A stretch of DNA of 40,803 nt from Micractinium sp. NFX-FRZ (Eukaryota; Chlorophyta; Trebouxiophyceae; Chlorellales; Chlorellaceae), in NCBI GenBank assembly GCA_029339195.1, contig JAPTJF010000523.1, forward strand, positions 1-40,803, written 5' to 3'. Each line of letters begins with the position of its first letter. The stretch's first letter is position 1. Below are positions 1 through 9,823 of this stretch, one piece after another. The position numbers and the translations under genes are program-made. The notes below the pieces were generated by a model. The model made no database searches, was not told the origin of the DNA, and saw only the letters and a list, made by a program, of their open reading frames with translations.

Positions 1-640
1 TCAGGGGGCAGCCGCCACCTTTGGCTGTGCGGCTGCCCTCAGCCACGCAGCCAGCCCGTTGGCTACCACAGCAAAAAGCCACCCACCCACCCAGCAGCGG
101 CACCAACGTGCATTTGTATGTGCATGACTGCATTTGCATCTGCATTGCATACGAGAGACTGCATGCTGCACGGCCAAACGGGGGTAGTTGGGCCAGGGGT
201 GCACAGCCTGCGCCAGCGGCACTCGGCAGTGCGGCAGCTGGCAGGGCAAGAGTCAGGGGCCTGCTGCTTGCGGCTGTTGGCAGCCGGCAGCAGGCGCTGA
301 GGGGCAGCGGCAGGCGCCGCAGCCACGTGGCACCTGGCAGTACATGCAGTACCTCTACGCAGCTCGGGGAGGCATTGTACCCCCGGCTGCAAGCAGGCAC
401 AACCCACCCAATTCTAAGTTACGGGCAATGATGACGTGGCAAGCCTGTCCTGCCATGTCTGGCAGAAAACGGTTGCACAACTGAGCCCCCAAATGTGCAC
501 GTTCTGGGTGTTCACACACAGCTAGGGGGGCTGCCACTGGCGGCAGCAACTGTCGGTGATGTGAGCCGTGCGGAGCGGAAGAGGCTGCACTGCAGGGGCG
601 CAACCCCAGCGGCTGGGGTACTGCCCATTCACTAGGGGCG
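1..640. other. Downstream flank of the subtilase gene, no gene seen
   Basis: This stretch follows the stop codon of the minus-strand protease (641-643) and probably holds its 3' UTR. Open frames here are short, overlap in several frames and lack recognisable motifs. No TGTAA polyadenylation word is present on the minus strand, so the transcript may end outside the window or use a variant signal. Confidence 0.5.
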
Positions 641-3600
641 CTACCTGGGTGTCGCCAGGGTGATGTTGACACGGATGGAGGGGGTGGTGTTGGCCCAGGG
701 CCCCACCGACAGCAGGTAGTACTGCCGGGGGACGAGCGGGATGGTCAGGGAGAAACCGTTCCTGCAGTAGTCGTCTTGGCTCCTGCGGCAGTCCGAGGGG
801 CGCGGCAAGCGGCAGGAGTTTTAGGGGGCGGCTTGCTGGCGCATGCCTGCTGCGCGGGGCGGGCGCGGCATGCAGGCATGGCGTTTTTCCACCCTTGAGC
901 GCTGGCGTGCGAGGCAGCTGTGCGAGGCCTGTTTTCAACTGCCGACTGCTGCCAGAAGCCACACCGCCTGGTGTCCTCCCTGCCACAGTGCCTACAGCTG
1001 ATGCCACGCCCAGCACCATGCCATGCCACAGCTGCTGCTGCTGACGAGCGCTTGCTGCCAACTCACCCAGCGCAGGCGAATGGCCCGCTCAGGGTGGGTC
1101 CCGACACCACTTGCAGCACGGGGTCGCCGCTGAAGGTGTACCCGCAAGAGGTGGCGGTCAGCATGCCCGCAGTGCTGGCAAAATACCTGCGGCAGGGCGG
1201 CAGGGCGAGGTGGTGGGTGCGTAGGGCGGTGCATCATTCACCAAAATGTTCCCACAAAAGCTCGCCGGCGCTGGGGAGACAGCTGCCCCCCAGCTGGTCG
1301 TGTCAGCATGGTCCCAGCCAGCTGTGGGTTCAGCTGCAGCCGCCCCCGGCTCCCAGCAAAGTGCGTGCAGCCTGTCCTGCCCTGCAGGCACACCCACCTG
1401 TAGACCACCGCCCTGCTCCGCATTAGGGGGCAACCTTGGACAGGGGGCAGGCCAGCCTGGACAAAGGCGGCGTCCTGCAGCCAAGAGGGGAGGCAGCAGG
1501 GGGCGCACCCGCAGTGAGTCAAGCGCCAGCACTTTGGGGCTGCGCTGCTCTGTGGGCAGGACCTCAGTACCGCAGCGGGGGCAGCGCGTGACACCTCAGC
1601 CCGCCTCAGCTGGCCATGCAGCTGTGCATGGCTCAGCAGCTGCAGCCGGCCACAGAGTGCCCACTCACGCTCAGCTGGCTGCTGAGGAAGGGGAGAACGG
1701 GGAGGTCGATTGGGTTGGCCCAGCTGCCCAGCGGCGCAGACGAAGGCGGCAGGGGCGGAGGCGGCGGAGGCGACGATTGGCTTGGCGACGGCGGTGACGG
1801 CGAGGGGCGAGGTGGTGGCGGGGACGGACGAGGAGGCGGCGGTTGCGGTGAAGGCGACGGCGGGGGTGGGGAGGGCCGCGGCGGAGGGGGGGACGGCGGC
1901 GGTGGCCGTGGCGGCGGCACAGGGTTTGGCGGTGTAGGCGGGGGCGGCGAGGGGCGTGGCGGCGTCAGCGCCGGCGGCTGAGGCGGGGCAGGCGGCAGGG
2001 CCAGGCTGAGGCGGGCGCTCACACCGGCGGAGCTGCCGTAGGGTGCCAACACAAAGTAATATGTGCGGTTGGCTGCCAGGGCAATGTTTAGCTGAAAGGC
2101 CCGCGTGTTGCTGGAGCACCCTGACCAGTCGTCGTTGCCCCTGCAGGGAGAGTGGCACCAGCACAGCAAGGTGGGCGGCACAGCAGAGTCGGCAGCACAG
2201 CACAGCACAGCGCAGCAGGGCGCAAGTCAGCTTGCTGCTGCGCCGCTGACACACCTGCCCTCAGCCCTCACAGGCTGCACCCGCTGTGTGGGCCAGCTGC
2301 CACCCTGGCTGCCTGCTCACCCGACGCAGGTGAAGGGTCCGCCAGCGGGGTTGGGCGAGGACACCACTTGCAGGATGGTGTCGCCGGTGGAGTAGCCGCA
2401 TGACGTGGCGCTGGCGGTGCCCGCAGCACTGGCGGTATACCTGCGGAGGAAGAGGGCATATGCAGGGTGAGGGTGAGCCTTCCCGCCCTTTGAGGGAGCC
2501 GGCGTTTACATCACAGCAGGTGGCCCCTTGCATTCAACTGGCGACACGGCTGGTGTTTGGAGCACGCCGCCGCAAGCACGTTCGGCAGTGCCATACCTGT
2601 ACACGACGGCTCTTGTCCTCGAGAAGGAGCAGCTGATGGGGGCCTGAATGGTGGTGAACGACTCGGGCTGCAGCAAGTGGGACAGACAGACGGGCGGCGT
2701 GTCACACACAGCAACGGTCAACCAATGCTGTCTGCGCAGATTTGGGGCGACTGCCAGGGGGGCCGCTGCATACGTGATGCCCAGCGCTGTGCTGTGCGGG
2801 CGCCACTCACCTCCAGCTGGGCGCTCAGGAAGGGGAGGGAGGGGATGGGGACGGAGTTGGCCCAGCTGCCGCCTGGGGGAGAGGGCGGTGGGGAGGGCGG
2901 AGGGGGACGGGGAGGGGGAGAGCTGTCCGGCGGAGGGGGCTGGGGGGATGGAAAGGGAGGAGGGCTGTCCGGCGGAGGGGGCTGGGGGAATGGGAAGGGG
3001 GGAGGGCTGTCCGGCGGAGGGGGCTGGGGGGATGGGAAGGGAGGAGGGCTCTCGGGTGGGGGATAGGGTGGAGGAGGAGAGGGGCTGTCTGGTAAGAGTG
3101 AAGGAGGCGAGAGGCTTATCAAGGGTGGGGAGGGGCTTGGAGGGGGAGGGGAAGGGCTGGGCGGGGGCGGGTAGATCTGAGGTGGGGGCGGGGAGGACGG
3201 GGAGGGCTCGGGGGGAGGCGGCGAGGGTGGAGACGGCTCAGGCGGGGGAGGGGAGGAGGAAGCGGGGCTGGGAGGCGGTGGGGAGGGTGGGGAGGGACTG
3301 GGCGGGAATGGAGGTGGTGGGAGGGGACTGGGCAGAGGCGAGGGCGGCGGTGGGCTGGGAGAGAGCGGGGAGGGAGGAGGCGGGCTGGGCGGAGATGGGA
3401 GAGGAGAGGGCGGTGGTGGGAGGGGTGAAGGCGGGGATGGCGGAGAGGGGCTGGGCGGAGGTGAGGGCGGCGGTGGGCTGGGAGAGGGCGGGGAAGGGGG
3501 AGGGGGGCTGGGCAGAGACGGCGGAGATGAGGGCGACGGTGGGCGGGGGGAGGGCGGGGGAGGTGGAGAGGGGCTGGGAGGAGGCGGCGGAGGCGAGGGC

Positions 3601-6600
3601 AATGGTGGCCGGGGGGAGGGTGGGGAGGGTGGAGGGGGGCGGGGCGGGGGCAAGGGCGACGGTGGGCGGGGGGAGGGTGATGAGGGTGGGGAGGGGCTGG
3701 GTGGCAACGGCGGAGGCGGGCGCACTGGCGGGGGTCGCAGCAGGCTCGGGATGAGGCTCAGCTGGACGTCGGCTGGCGAGGCATCTGAGTAGGGTGCCAC
3801 CAAGAGCCACACGTACGTGTTGGGTATGAGCGTCACGCTCAGGGAGAAGGACAGCGAGTTGGTGGGGCAGGAGCTGTCGTCGTTGCTGGCAAGGCAGGCA
3901 GTGGGTACGGCGGGGCCGGTGGAGGACATTACTTGCAGGACGGGGTCGCCGCTGCCGTAGCCACAGGAGGTGGCAGTGAGTGTGCCTGCTGTGGAGGCGT
4001 TGACATACAGCCTGCAGGGTGCATATGCAAACAACGCCCCGCACGCGGCGGTGAGCAGCAGACAGCCGGCCACCAGCACACTGCCGCCCCCCGCAGCAGC
4101 AGACCGCGGGTACAAAGCTGCGCATCACATATGCTGCGCTTCACCCCTGCCCCTGCCCAACCTGAATATGACGGCCGTGTTCCGGTTCAGGGTGCAGGCG
4201 ACAGGGTGGGTGCCCACCGATGTCCATGATGCGCCCTGCGCCAGCGGGCAGGACAGGAAGTACACACAGGCACACGAATGCCGTATTAGATGCACACTGA
4301 GACATGAACTACGACTCAGATTCAGAAGCTGCTGGCGGCCAGCTGGTTGGGCAGGGCATTGTGGGTAACAGGTGCCTCCCTGGCAACAGGTGTGGCTGGC
4401 GTGGCTTGCCTAAAGCGGGCAGGCCGCTCAAGGCAGGGTCGGCAGCTTTCTCACAAACACAGCACCACGCACCAGCTGGGGGCTGAGGTAGGGCAGGGAG
4501 GGGACGTCGATAGGGTTGGCCCAAGTGCCCAGAGCGGCGGCAGCAGGAGGGGAGGGCGGCGGCCGCGGCGGCGGGGGGCGCAGCCTGCAAGCACCTTGAA
4601 AGTGACATCCACTGAATGACTTGGCAGTGGATGTGACTGCAGCCAGCTGTGCCCATGCCTGCCCAAAAGCACTCCCACCCCTCTGCCAGCCGGCGCCCTG
4701 GGTGAAGGGCAGCTTGCTTCAATACTAGCGGCATGCCACTCACAAGAGGGACGGCGGGCTGGGCGGCGGGTTGGGCGCTGCGGGAGGGGAGGGCCCCAGC
4801 AGGGGCAGCTTGTAGCCAGAGGTGGCGCCTGTGACGGCTGTGGCTGATGAGACGAGGGCGGAGGCGTCCACCCGCAGGCAGTTGCCGGTGTAGCTGACCC
4901 CATCCCTTGTGAGTGTTCTCCTGCAGCACGGCAGGCGACGGCCAGGTGTGAGTGGCAGTGGGGGTCAGTACAGTGCCCACATACAGGGAAACACGCAGGG
5001 AGCAATGATGTGCAGCGCGCTGATGAAGATGCAGGGGGGGCATCCCTGCGACCAGAGCAGAGAACAGACACATGCGGAGTTTTTGAGGAAGAGCAAAGGC
5101 GAGCAGAGTAGCCCACAGGGCCAGAGGCCTCTGGCTACTAATCAACAACCGAGGGCTGTGTGGCTCTCTCTTCTCTGCACTCACATGCCGGGTGTGGCCA
5201 CCGCATAGTGGCACCAGGCCGCGGCCTGGCAGCTGCAGCGTGTGGAAGGTGGGGCGGGCCCGCGGCACTCAGTGAGGGAGGGTGTGCGGCTTGAGGTGCG
5301 GCACAGCAGGGTTTCTGCGGGGATAAATCATGCAATCCATATCGAGCACTCGAAACGCCTGCTCCGGTCAAGTGACCGCTCCTGTCCACATCAAACCCTC
5401 CCTCCCTCCCTCCCGTTCCTCACTCTGCCATGCATGTGGAGCTTGTGGTCATCTGCACGGCGGCATAGCCCAGGTTGAAGTTGTACACAATGCCCGCCTC
5501 CCGCCCAAGCGTGACTGTGCAGGCAGGGAAAGCGTCAGCAGAGGGAACAGAATGACAATTGCCGAGCATGAGCGCAGGCGCAGGCAGGTGTGACTCTTTC
5601 ATTAGTGCCGAGCACTGTTCACTGCACCAACTATGCACTGCATAGTTCATGCAGTGAGCACACTGGGCACATGTGCATCGTGTCCAAGCACAACTTGCCC
5701 ACCCAGCCAGGCCCTCCTCACATGTTCGTGTCGGCGACGGCGGCACAGGGGTGCCCAGCAGCACCGCCAGTGCCCGCTGTATGTTGAGCCGCCCGCCTGA
5801 GATGACCTTGCCTGCCAAGGCGGGGACGGGGTCCACGGAGCTCACCAGTGCTGCCCTGCAGGGCGGTGCTTAGGGCGAGGACGGGGCGACGCTCGGTGTG
5901 GTGTGCAAGGCAACGCGTGCCCAGGCATGCAGCTGTGTAGGGCAGGGTTCAACCCCACGACTGCACCACCCAGAAGCTACCTCATGGTAACTCGGGGCAA
6001 CGCTGGCACCCATGCACCAGCAGTGCAAGCACCCACTTGATTTCTGCCACCGTGGCGGTGGGCTTTGCAGCAAACAGCAGTGCCACAGCGCCGGCTGTGA
6101 GGGGCGTGGCCATGGAGGTGCCGCTGCAGGCGTGGTTGGGCAGGCAGGATGAGGGGCGGGGGCCAAGCGGGGTTGGGAGCGCATTTCTCTGGACAAATAG
6201 CGGGCCGACCAGGCAACGCCGCTCTCCGCCATGGTGCCCCATGGCACATGGTCCCACACCCCACGCAGAGCAAGACACCGCCATGCGCTGGGCTGGGCGC
6301 AGCTCTCCTTGCCTGTAGTATGCGTAGCTGGAGTCCGACCACGGCACGGTGCTGATGATGTTCACTCCCGGCGTGGCCAGGTGCACACTGGTGGCGCCCC
6401 TGCGGGTGGGGAAGAGGCGCAGGCAGGGTTGAAGGTGGAGCGAGGGCGAGCGCAGTGGAGGACAGGGCGCAGTCAGTGCACAAATGGCAGAAGATCTGCA
6501 AGGCACACTGGCCATCCCTGCAGCATGTGTTTGCGGCAGGCAGGCAGGCAGCGAGTGACGGGCAGGCAAATGGGCAGCCGTGCAGGCAGCCGGGCAGCTC

Positions 6601-9181
6601 ACCAGTTGCTGAAGGAGGACAGGCTGTCTGAGCCAACGCTGGCGGCCACTGCAGCGGGTAGGGCAAATACAACAGTTGTCAGCCTGAGTTCAGGTGCAGG
6701 GGCAGCAACCTGAGTGTGCATGTGTCCAGTGTCAGGGAAGGGTCATCAGTTAGCAGTGCGCCTGCCCTACATGCGCTACAGGCAAGGGCAGGGCCCTCAT
6801 CTCACCGGCGATGACGTTGCCGGTGGCGGTCGCGTGGGAGGCTGGGTACGCTGCAGGGGCAGGGAAGGGCACACTGGGAACAGGTGATCGCTTCCTCCAG
6901 TCCGTGGACAGCAGTGTGGCAGGGTCGGCTGGAGCGGTACTTTTTTGGGTGGGGATGCCATGCGGCAGAGTGCACCCCCCGCTCCCACCTGGGTTGGCGC
7001 TGTTGTCGTTTGCCTCGTTGCCCGCCGCAGCCACCAGCACGGTGCCGTTGAGGCCCAGGGCGTTGATGGCGTCCCGGCTAATGGTGGAGGCCCCATAGCC
7101 GCCATAGCTGGCGCTCACCACATCCACGCCTGCCTGCTGTGTAGGGTGCGGGAGATGGGGGGCAGGGGCAGGGGCAGAGCCAGGCAGTCCATTGGCGGGC
7201 AAGCACCACTGCAGGCGCTAGGCAGCACAGCTGAGACACGAGAGTCGCAGGGCATGGATTCGCATCAGCATGGCAGCATGCTGCCCAGGCAAGCACTGCA
7301 GTCTTAACCGCCATCACCGCCCTTGCCTCCACCGCACTGACCCTCTCCCCCATTCTTCTCACCTGGTTGCAGAGTGCGTAGCAATCCAGGGTGGCGGAGT
7401 CGTAGAGGAAAGACTCGCCGTTGGCGTCGGGCGGGGAGAGGGCCTTGCAGATGTAGAGGGAGACCTGCGGGCACAGGATGGGCAGACAGGGCGGGTCACA
7501 GACAGGTTTTGGGTGAAGCCTGTGCCTGGCGGGCTGACGAGGGCAGGAGGCAGACTGGGCAGTCGGCGGGAGTCACAAGGAAGGCAGCGCCGCTTCTACA
7601 GAACATTGTCCAGGAGCGGCGGCACTGCTTCGCTGCACGGCAGGGCACAACACCAGGCAGGGCTACAGCTGTGTCAGGCAGTGCTGCAGGCAGGGCTGCC
7701 CCCTCACCCTCCATGCCACTCCGGTGATGCCCGCCCCGTTGTTGCCCACGGCGCCAATGGAGCCGGCGCAGTGCGAGCCGTGGCCGTCGGTGTCCGAGTA
7801 GTCGCGGTACTCTGCAGTACCAAACGCTGGCTGCGTGCCGTCCAGCTTCACCGCCCTGCAAGGCCAGTGAGCAAGGGGCGCGCTGGTTAGGCGGGCGGGT
7901 GGCGGCAGCAGCCGCACAGGCCCACAGGCAGGCAGGCAGGCAGGCAGCCAGGCAGGCGGCTTGCTGAGCAAGATGGCCACACCCCACTGCCTGCGCCCTG
8001 CCCTTTGCCCAGCTGCCAGCCCCACCTGTTCCACCCGGTCACGATATTGGCGGCCAAGTCTTGGTGGGTAGGGCGGACGCCGCTGTCGATGACGCACACC
8101 TTGACAGAGGGGGAACCTGTGGTGAGGTCCCACGCTGCGGGCGCTGAGATCTGGTTGAGGAACCACATGCCCGAGGTGCGAGCGGCGGCGGGGAAGGCGG
8201 GGTCATTGGGGGTGCGGGATACTTTGTAGCGGTAGTCTGGCTCTGCCGCCGCCACGGCTGCAGCAAAGCAAAGCAGAGCGGGGGGCGGGCAGGGGGCGTG
8301 GGAGCTATGTTCAGGCCACATGTTGGGTATCACCTGCTACCGTGTCGCAGCATGCAGCTTAACAGGAGGCACATCGGCACGGCGATGTGCAAGGCAACCA
8401 CTGCGTGGGCGGCCACCGAGCGCATGGTGTGTTTCGAGCATAAGGACGCTGTGCCGGCAGCTGGCCAGCCCTCCCACCACCCTCTCGCGCCACCCGCCAC
8501 CCGCCACCCGCGCGACCGACCCGCCACCCTCTCACCGGGGTGCGCCTGCAGCGCCCTGATTTTCGAGGCCACCGAGGTGCGGTCCGTGATCTGAAACACC
8601 ATGGCTGCATCGGCGGGCACCTGGGGTGCCGAGCCAGCAGCTGCCGTGGAGACGCCGCCGCCGCCGCCCTGGGGGACGGGCAGGCGGTGGTGCTTCCCTG
8701 TGAAGCGCACAAGCTGGAGGCCCTTGATGAGCGGCGCCTGCGCCTGCCGGGACGCCATGGAGGCAGCTGCCGCGGTCTGCTTGAAGGTGACGATGACCCT
8801 GTCGGTGGCGGCATCAGGCCTGGGCTGCCTCCAGCGGGTGGCCGACGACACGCTTGGCTTCTTGGCGGCCAGTTTGGCGGGGGCGGCGGCAGCAGGCGCC
8901 GCCAGGCCGACTGCAGCGCCAAGTGCGGGGCGGCAGGCAGATCAGTCCTCTCCCCTTCGGTGCCCACCTCGATCTCATGTTGTCGCCCAGATCGCATTTG
9001 GCTGCGGCGTACAGTGCGGGAGCTTCACAACATCTCGGGCAGATGGGGCTAGGCACATTCCTCAAAGCCCAGCAGTCGGAGGAATGCAATGCAGCACCAA
9101 GCCACGTGGCGCACCGCTCAGCGCCAGAAGGAGCACCCACAGGCGCCGCACCGCCATACATCTTCTCCGCCGGAGCCGCAT
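641..9181 (-). CDS. Secreted subtilisin-like serine protease (S8) with three PPC-like modules and Pro-rich linkers
   Basis: Likely a secreted or cell-wall endopeptidase. Exons (minus): 9181-9115, 8910-8536, 8257-8026, 7855-7708, 7464-7363, 7136-6989, 6850-6806, 6648-6603, 6399-6313, 6123-6037, 5855-5722, 5514-5424, 5232-5185, 4920-4744, 4584-4473, 4235-4162, 4011-2811, 2667-2597, 2440-2321, 2140-1669, 1474-1398, 1186-1067, 782-641. All phases agree, giving 1391 aa. A basic, Leu-rich signal peptide ending near AAPAAA comes first; a second in-frame ATG lies at 9157. An I9-like propeptide follows (about 60-150). The catalytic residues are Asp205 in VIDSG, His250 in DGHGSHCAGS, Asn348 in AAAGNE and Ser420 in SGTSMATP. 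After a short Cys-containing segment come PPC-like modules at about 612-748, 1038-1170 and 1259-1391. The spacers at about 749-1037 and 1171-1258 are almost pure Ser/Pro. PPC identity is inferred from pattern (Cys-Gly...GDPVLQV, NDD, TYY.LVAPY). Substrate unknown; a wall-lytic or hatching role is possible. Confidence 0.9.
2811..3744 (-). repeat. Long Ser/Pro-rich (HRGP-like) coding segment
   Basis: Most of protease exon 17 encodes about 290 residues made almost only of Pro and Ser with scattered Arg, Phe, Leu and Glu (SPPPPSP style). Such segments in algal wall proteins are hydroxylated and glycosylated; that is family knowledge, not visible here. On the plus strand the segment is a run of G-rich purine sequence nearly 0.9 kb long. 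Confidence 0.85.
2923..3048 (-). repeat. 42-bp tandem repeat within the Pro-rich exon
   Basis: The plus-strand word CTGTCCGGCGGAGGGGGCTG recurs at 2923, 2965 and 3007, a period of exactly 42 bp, giving three near-identical units. Each encodes a 14-residue unit of the type PPPPDSPPPFPSPQ on the minus strand. The period is a multiple of three, so copy-number change would keep frame. Confidence 0.85.
6037..8257 (-). other. Peptidase S8 catalytic domain of the subtilase
   Basis: Exons 3-10 carry the whole catalytic core in canonical order. The Asp motif is in exon 3 (8257-8026), the His motif in exon 4 (7855-7708), the oxyanion Asn in exon 6 (7136-6989), the YPASH and VIAVAAS strands in exons 7-8, FSNWG across the exon 8/9 junction, and GTSMATP in exon 10 (6123-6037). 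All catalytic residues are present, so the enzyme should be active. The sequence resembles bacterial-type S8A enzymes more than plant-type subtilases, because no long protease-associated insertion separates His from Ser. Confidence 0.9.
7924..7947. repeat. Intronic AGGC microsatellite
   Basis: A tetranucleotide AGGC/CAGG run lies in intron 3 of the subtilase gene. It ends in an imperfect unit before a further short CAGG stretch. Confidence 0.7.
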
Positions 9182-9542
9182 GTCCCCTTGGGCCCCCGGC
9201 TGAATGGGTATGGAGTAGCTTCAAGTCTTAGGACTGAGCGATGATGACCTTTCCCTGGGTGACCTTGCCGGTGAGGGCAGGTTGCTGTTGCGCAAGACAA
9301 GGCGCAGCACGCAGCAGGCTGTGCGGCCTTTTGCTCGGCCTGCTGCCACTAAGGCAGCCGCTAAATGCTGTGATACGATGATAGTGATGTGATACGATGA
9401 CATAGTAGGAGAACACAACCCGAGCAGCTGCCAATCTGCCGTTTGCGGCGGCAGCCCCGTCCTGCCGCAAGCGGGAGCGTTTTGGCACCCTGATCCTGCC
9501 AAGGTTTCCACAATGCCTCCTCATTGTCAGACTTCTATTGCT
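9182..9542 (-). promoter_or_regulatory. 5' flank and presumed promoter of the subtilase
   Basis: This interval lies between the TGTAA word of the upstream membrane-protein gene and the protease ATG at 9181, so it must hold the promoter and 5' UTR. It includes an AT-richer island at about 9360-9410 with a repeated 12-mer. An open frame ending at 9228 has no supporting features. No clear TATA box was identified. Confidence 0.5.
9370..9400. repeat. Direct repeat of GTGATACGATGA upstream of the subtilase
   Basis: Two perfect copies of a 12-mer occur at 9370-9381 and 9389-9400, a centre-to-centre distance of 19 bp, about 190-220 bp upstream of the protease start codon. Two-turn spacing and position make this a candidate protein-binding element; function is inferred only. 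Confidence 0.6.
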
Positions 9543-9547
9543 TTACA
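9543..9547 (-). terminator. TGTAA polyadenylation word for the MARVEL-like gene
   Basis: TTACA on the plus strand reads TGTAA on the minus strand, 277 nt downstream of the stop at 9824. TGTAA is the usual green-algal polyadenylation signal. By chance it would occur every few kilobases at this base composition. Confidence 0.5.
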
Positions 9548-9823
9548 GGGTAATTTTCTGAGGCTAATGACACACAATATGCTGGCTGCACTGGCTGGCT
9601 AAGGGTGGACCCAACTGCTTGCCAGCCGCCACCCGAGCAGGCACGAGCCTCTGGGACGGAGCCGCTGGCAGGAGCTGCTGCTCCCATTGGGGGGCGTCTG
9701 CAGAGAGCGCCGCACACCGGATCCCCCTGCTTTCTGCAGTCGGAGCCAGCCTTCCCCAACACAGCACTGAGCCCGCTGAGTGCCTGCTGGGCAGCGGAAT
9801 CTGTGTGTGGCGCAAGAAGCTGT

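Noticed and set aside
2648..3754. Long plus-strand open frame (368 codons) rich in Gly, Glu, Arg and Ala
   Set aside because: It lies opposite the Pro-rich exon of the protease; its composition is what the reverse strand of Ser/Pro codons gives. The minus-strand exon fits splice phases and module order.
4975..5053. Possible extra protease exon between exons 13 and 14
   Set aside because: Exons 13 and 14 join in phase without it, and its only good donor would break the frame.
5185..5314. A longer version of protease exon 13 starting at 5314
   Set aside because: Although open and Cys-rich, it cannot be joined to exon 12 in phase. The acceptor at 5233 gives a 48-nt exon that fits both neighbours.
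9228..9524. Open frame ending just upstream of the protease start
   Set aside because: It has no start context, domain or splice partner and sits where the protease promoter and 5' UTR must be.
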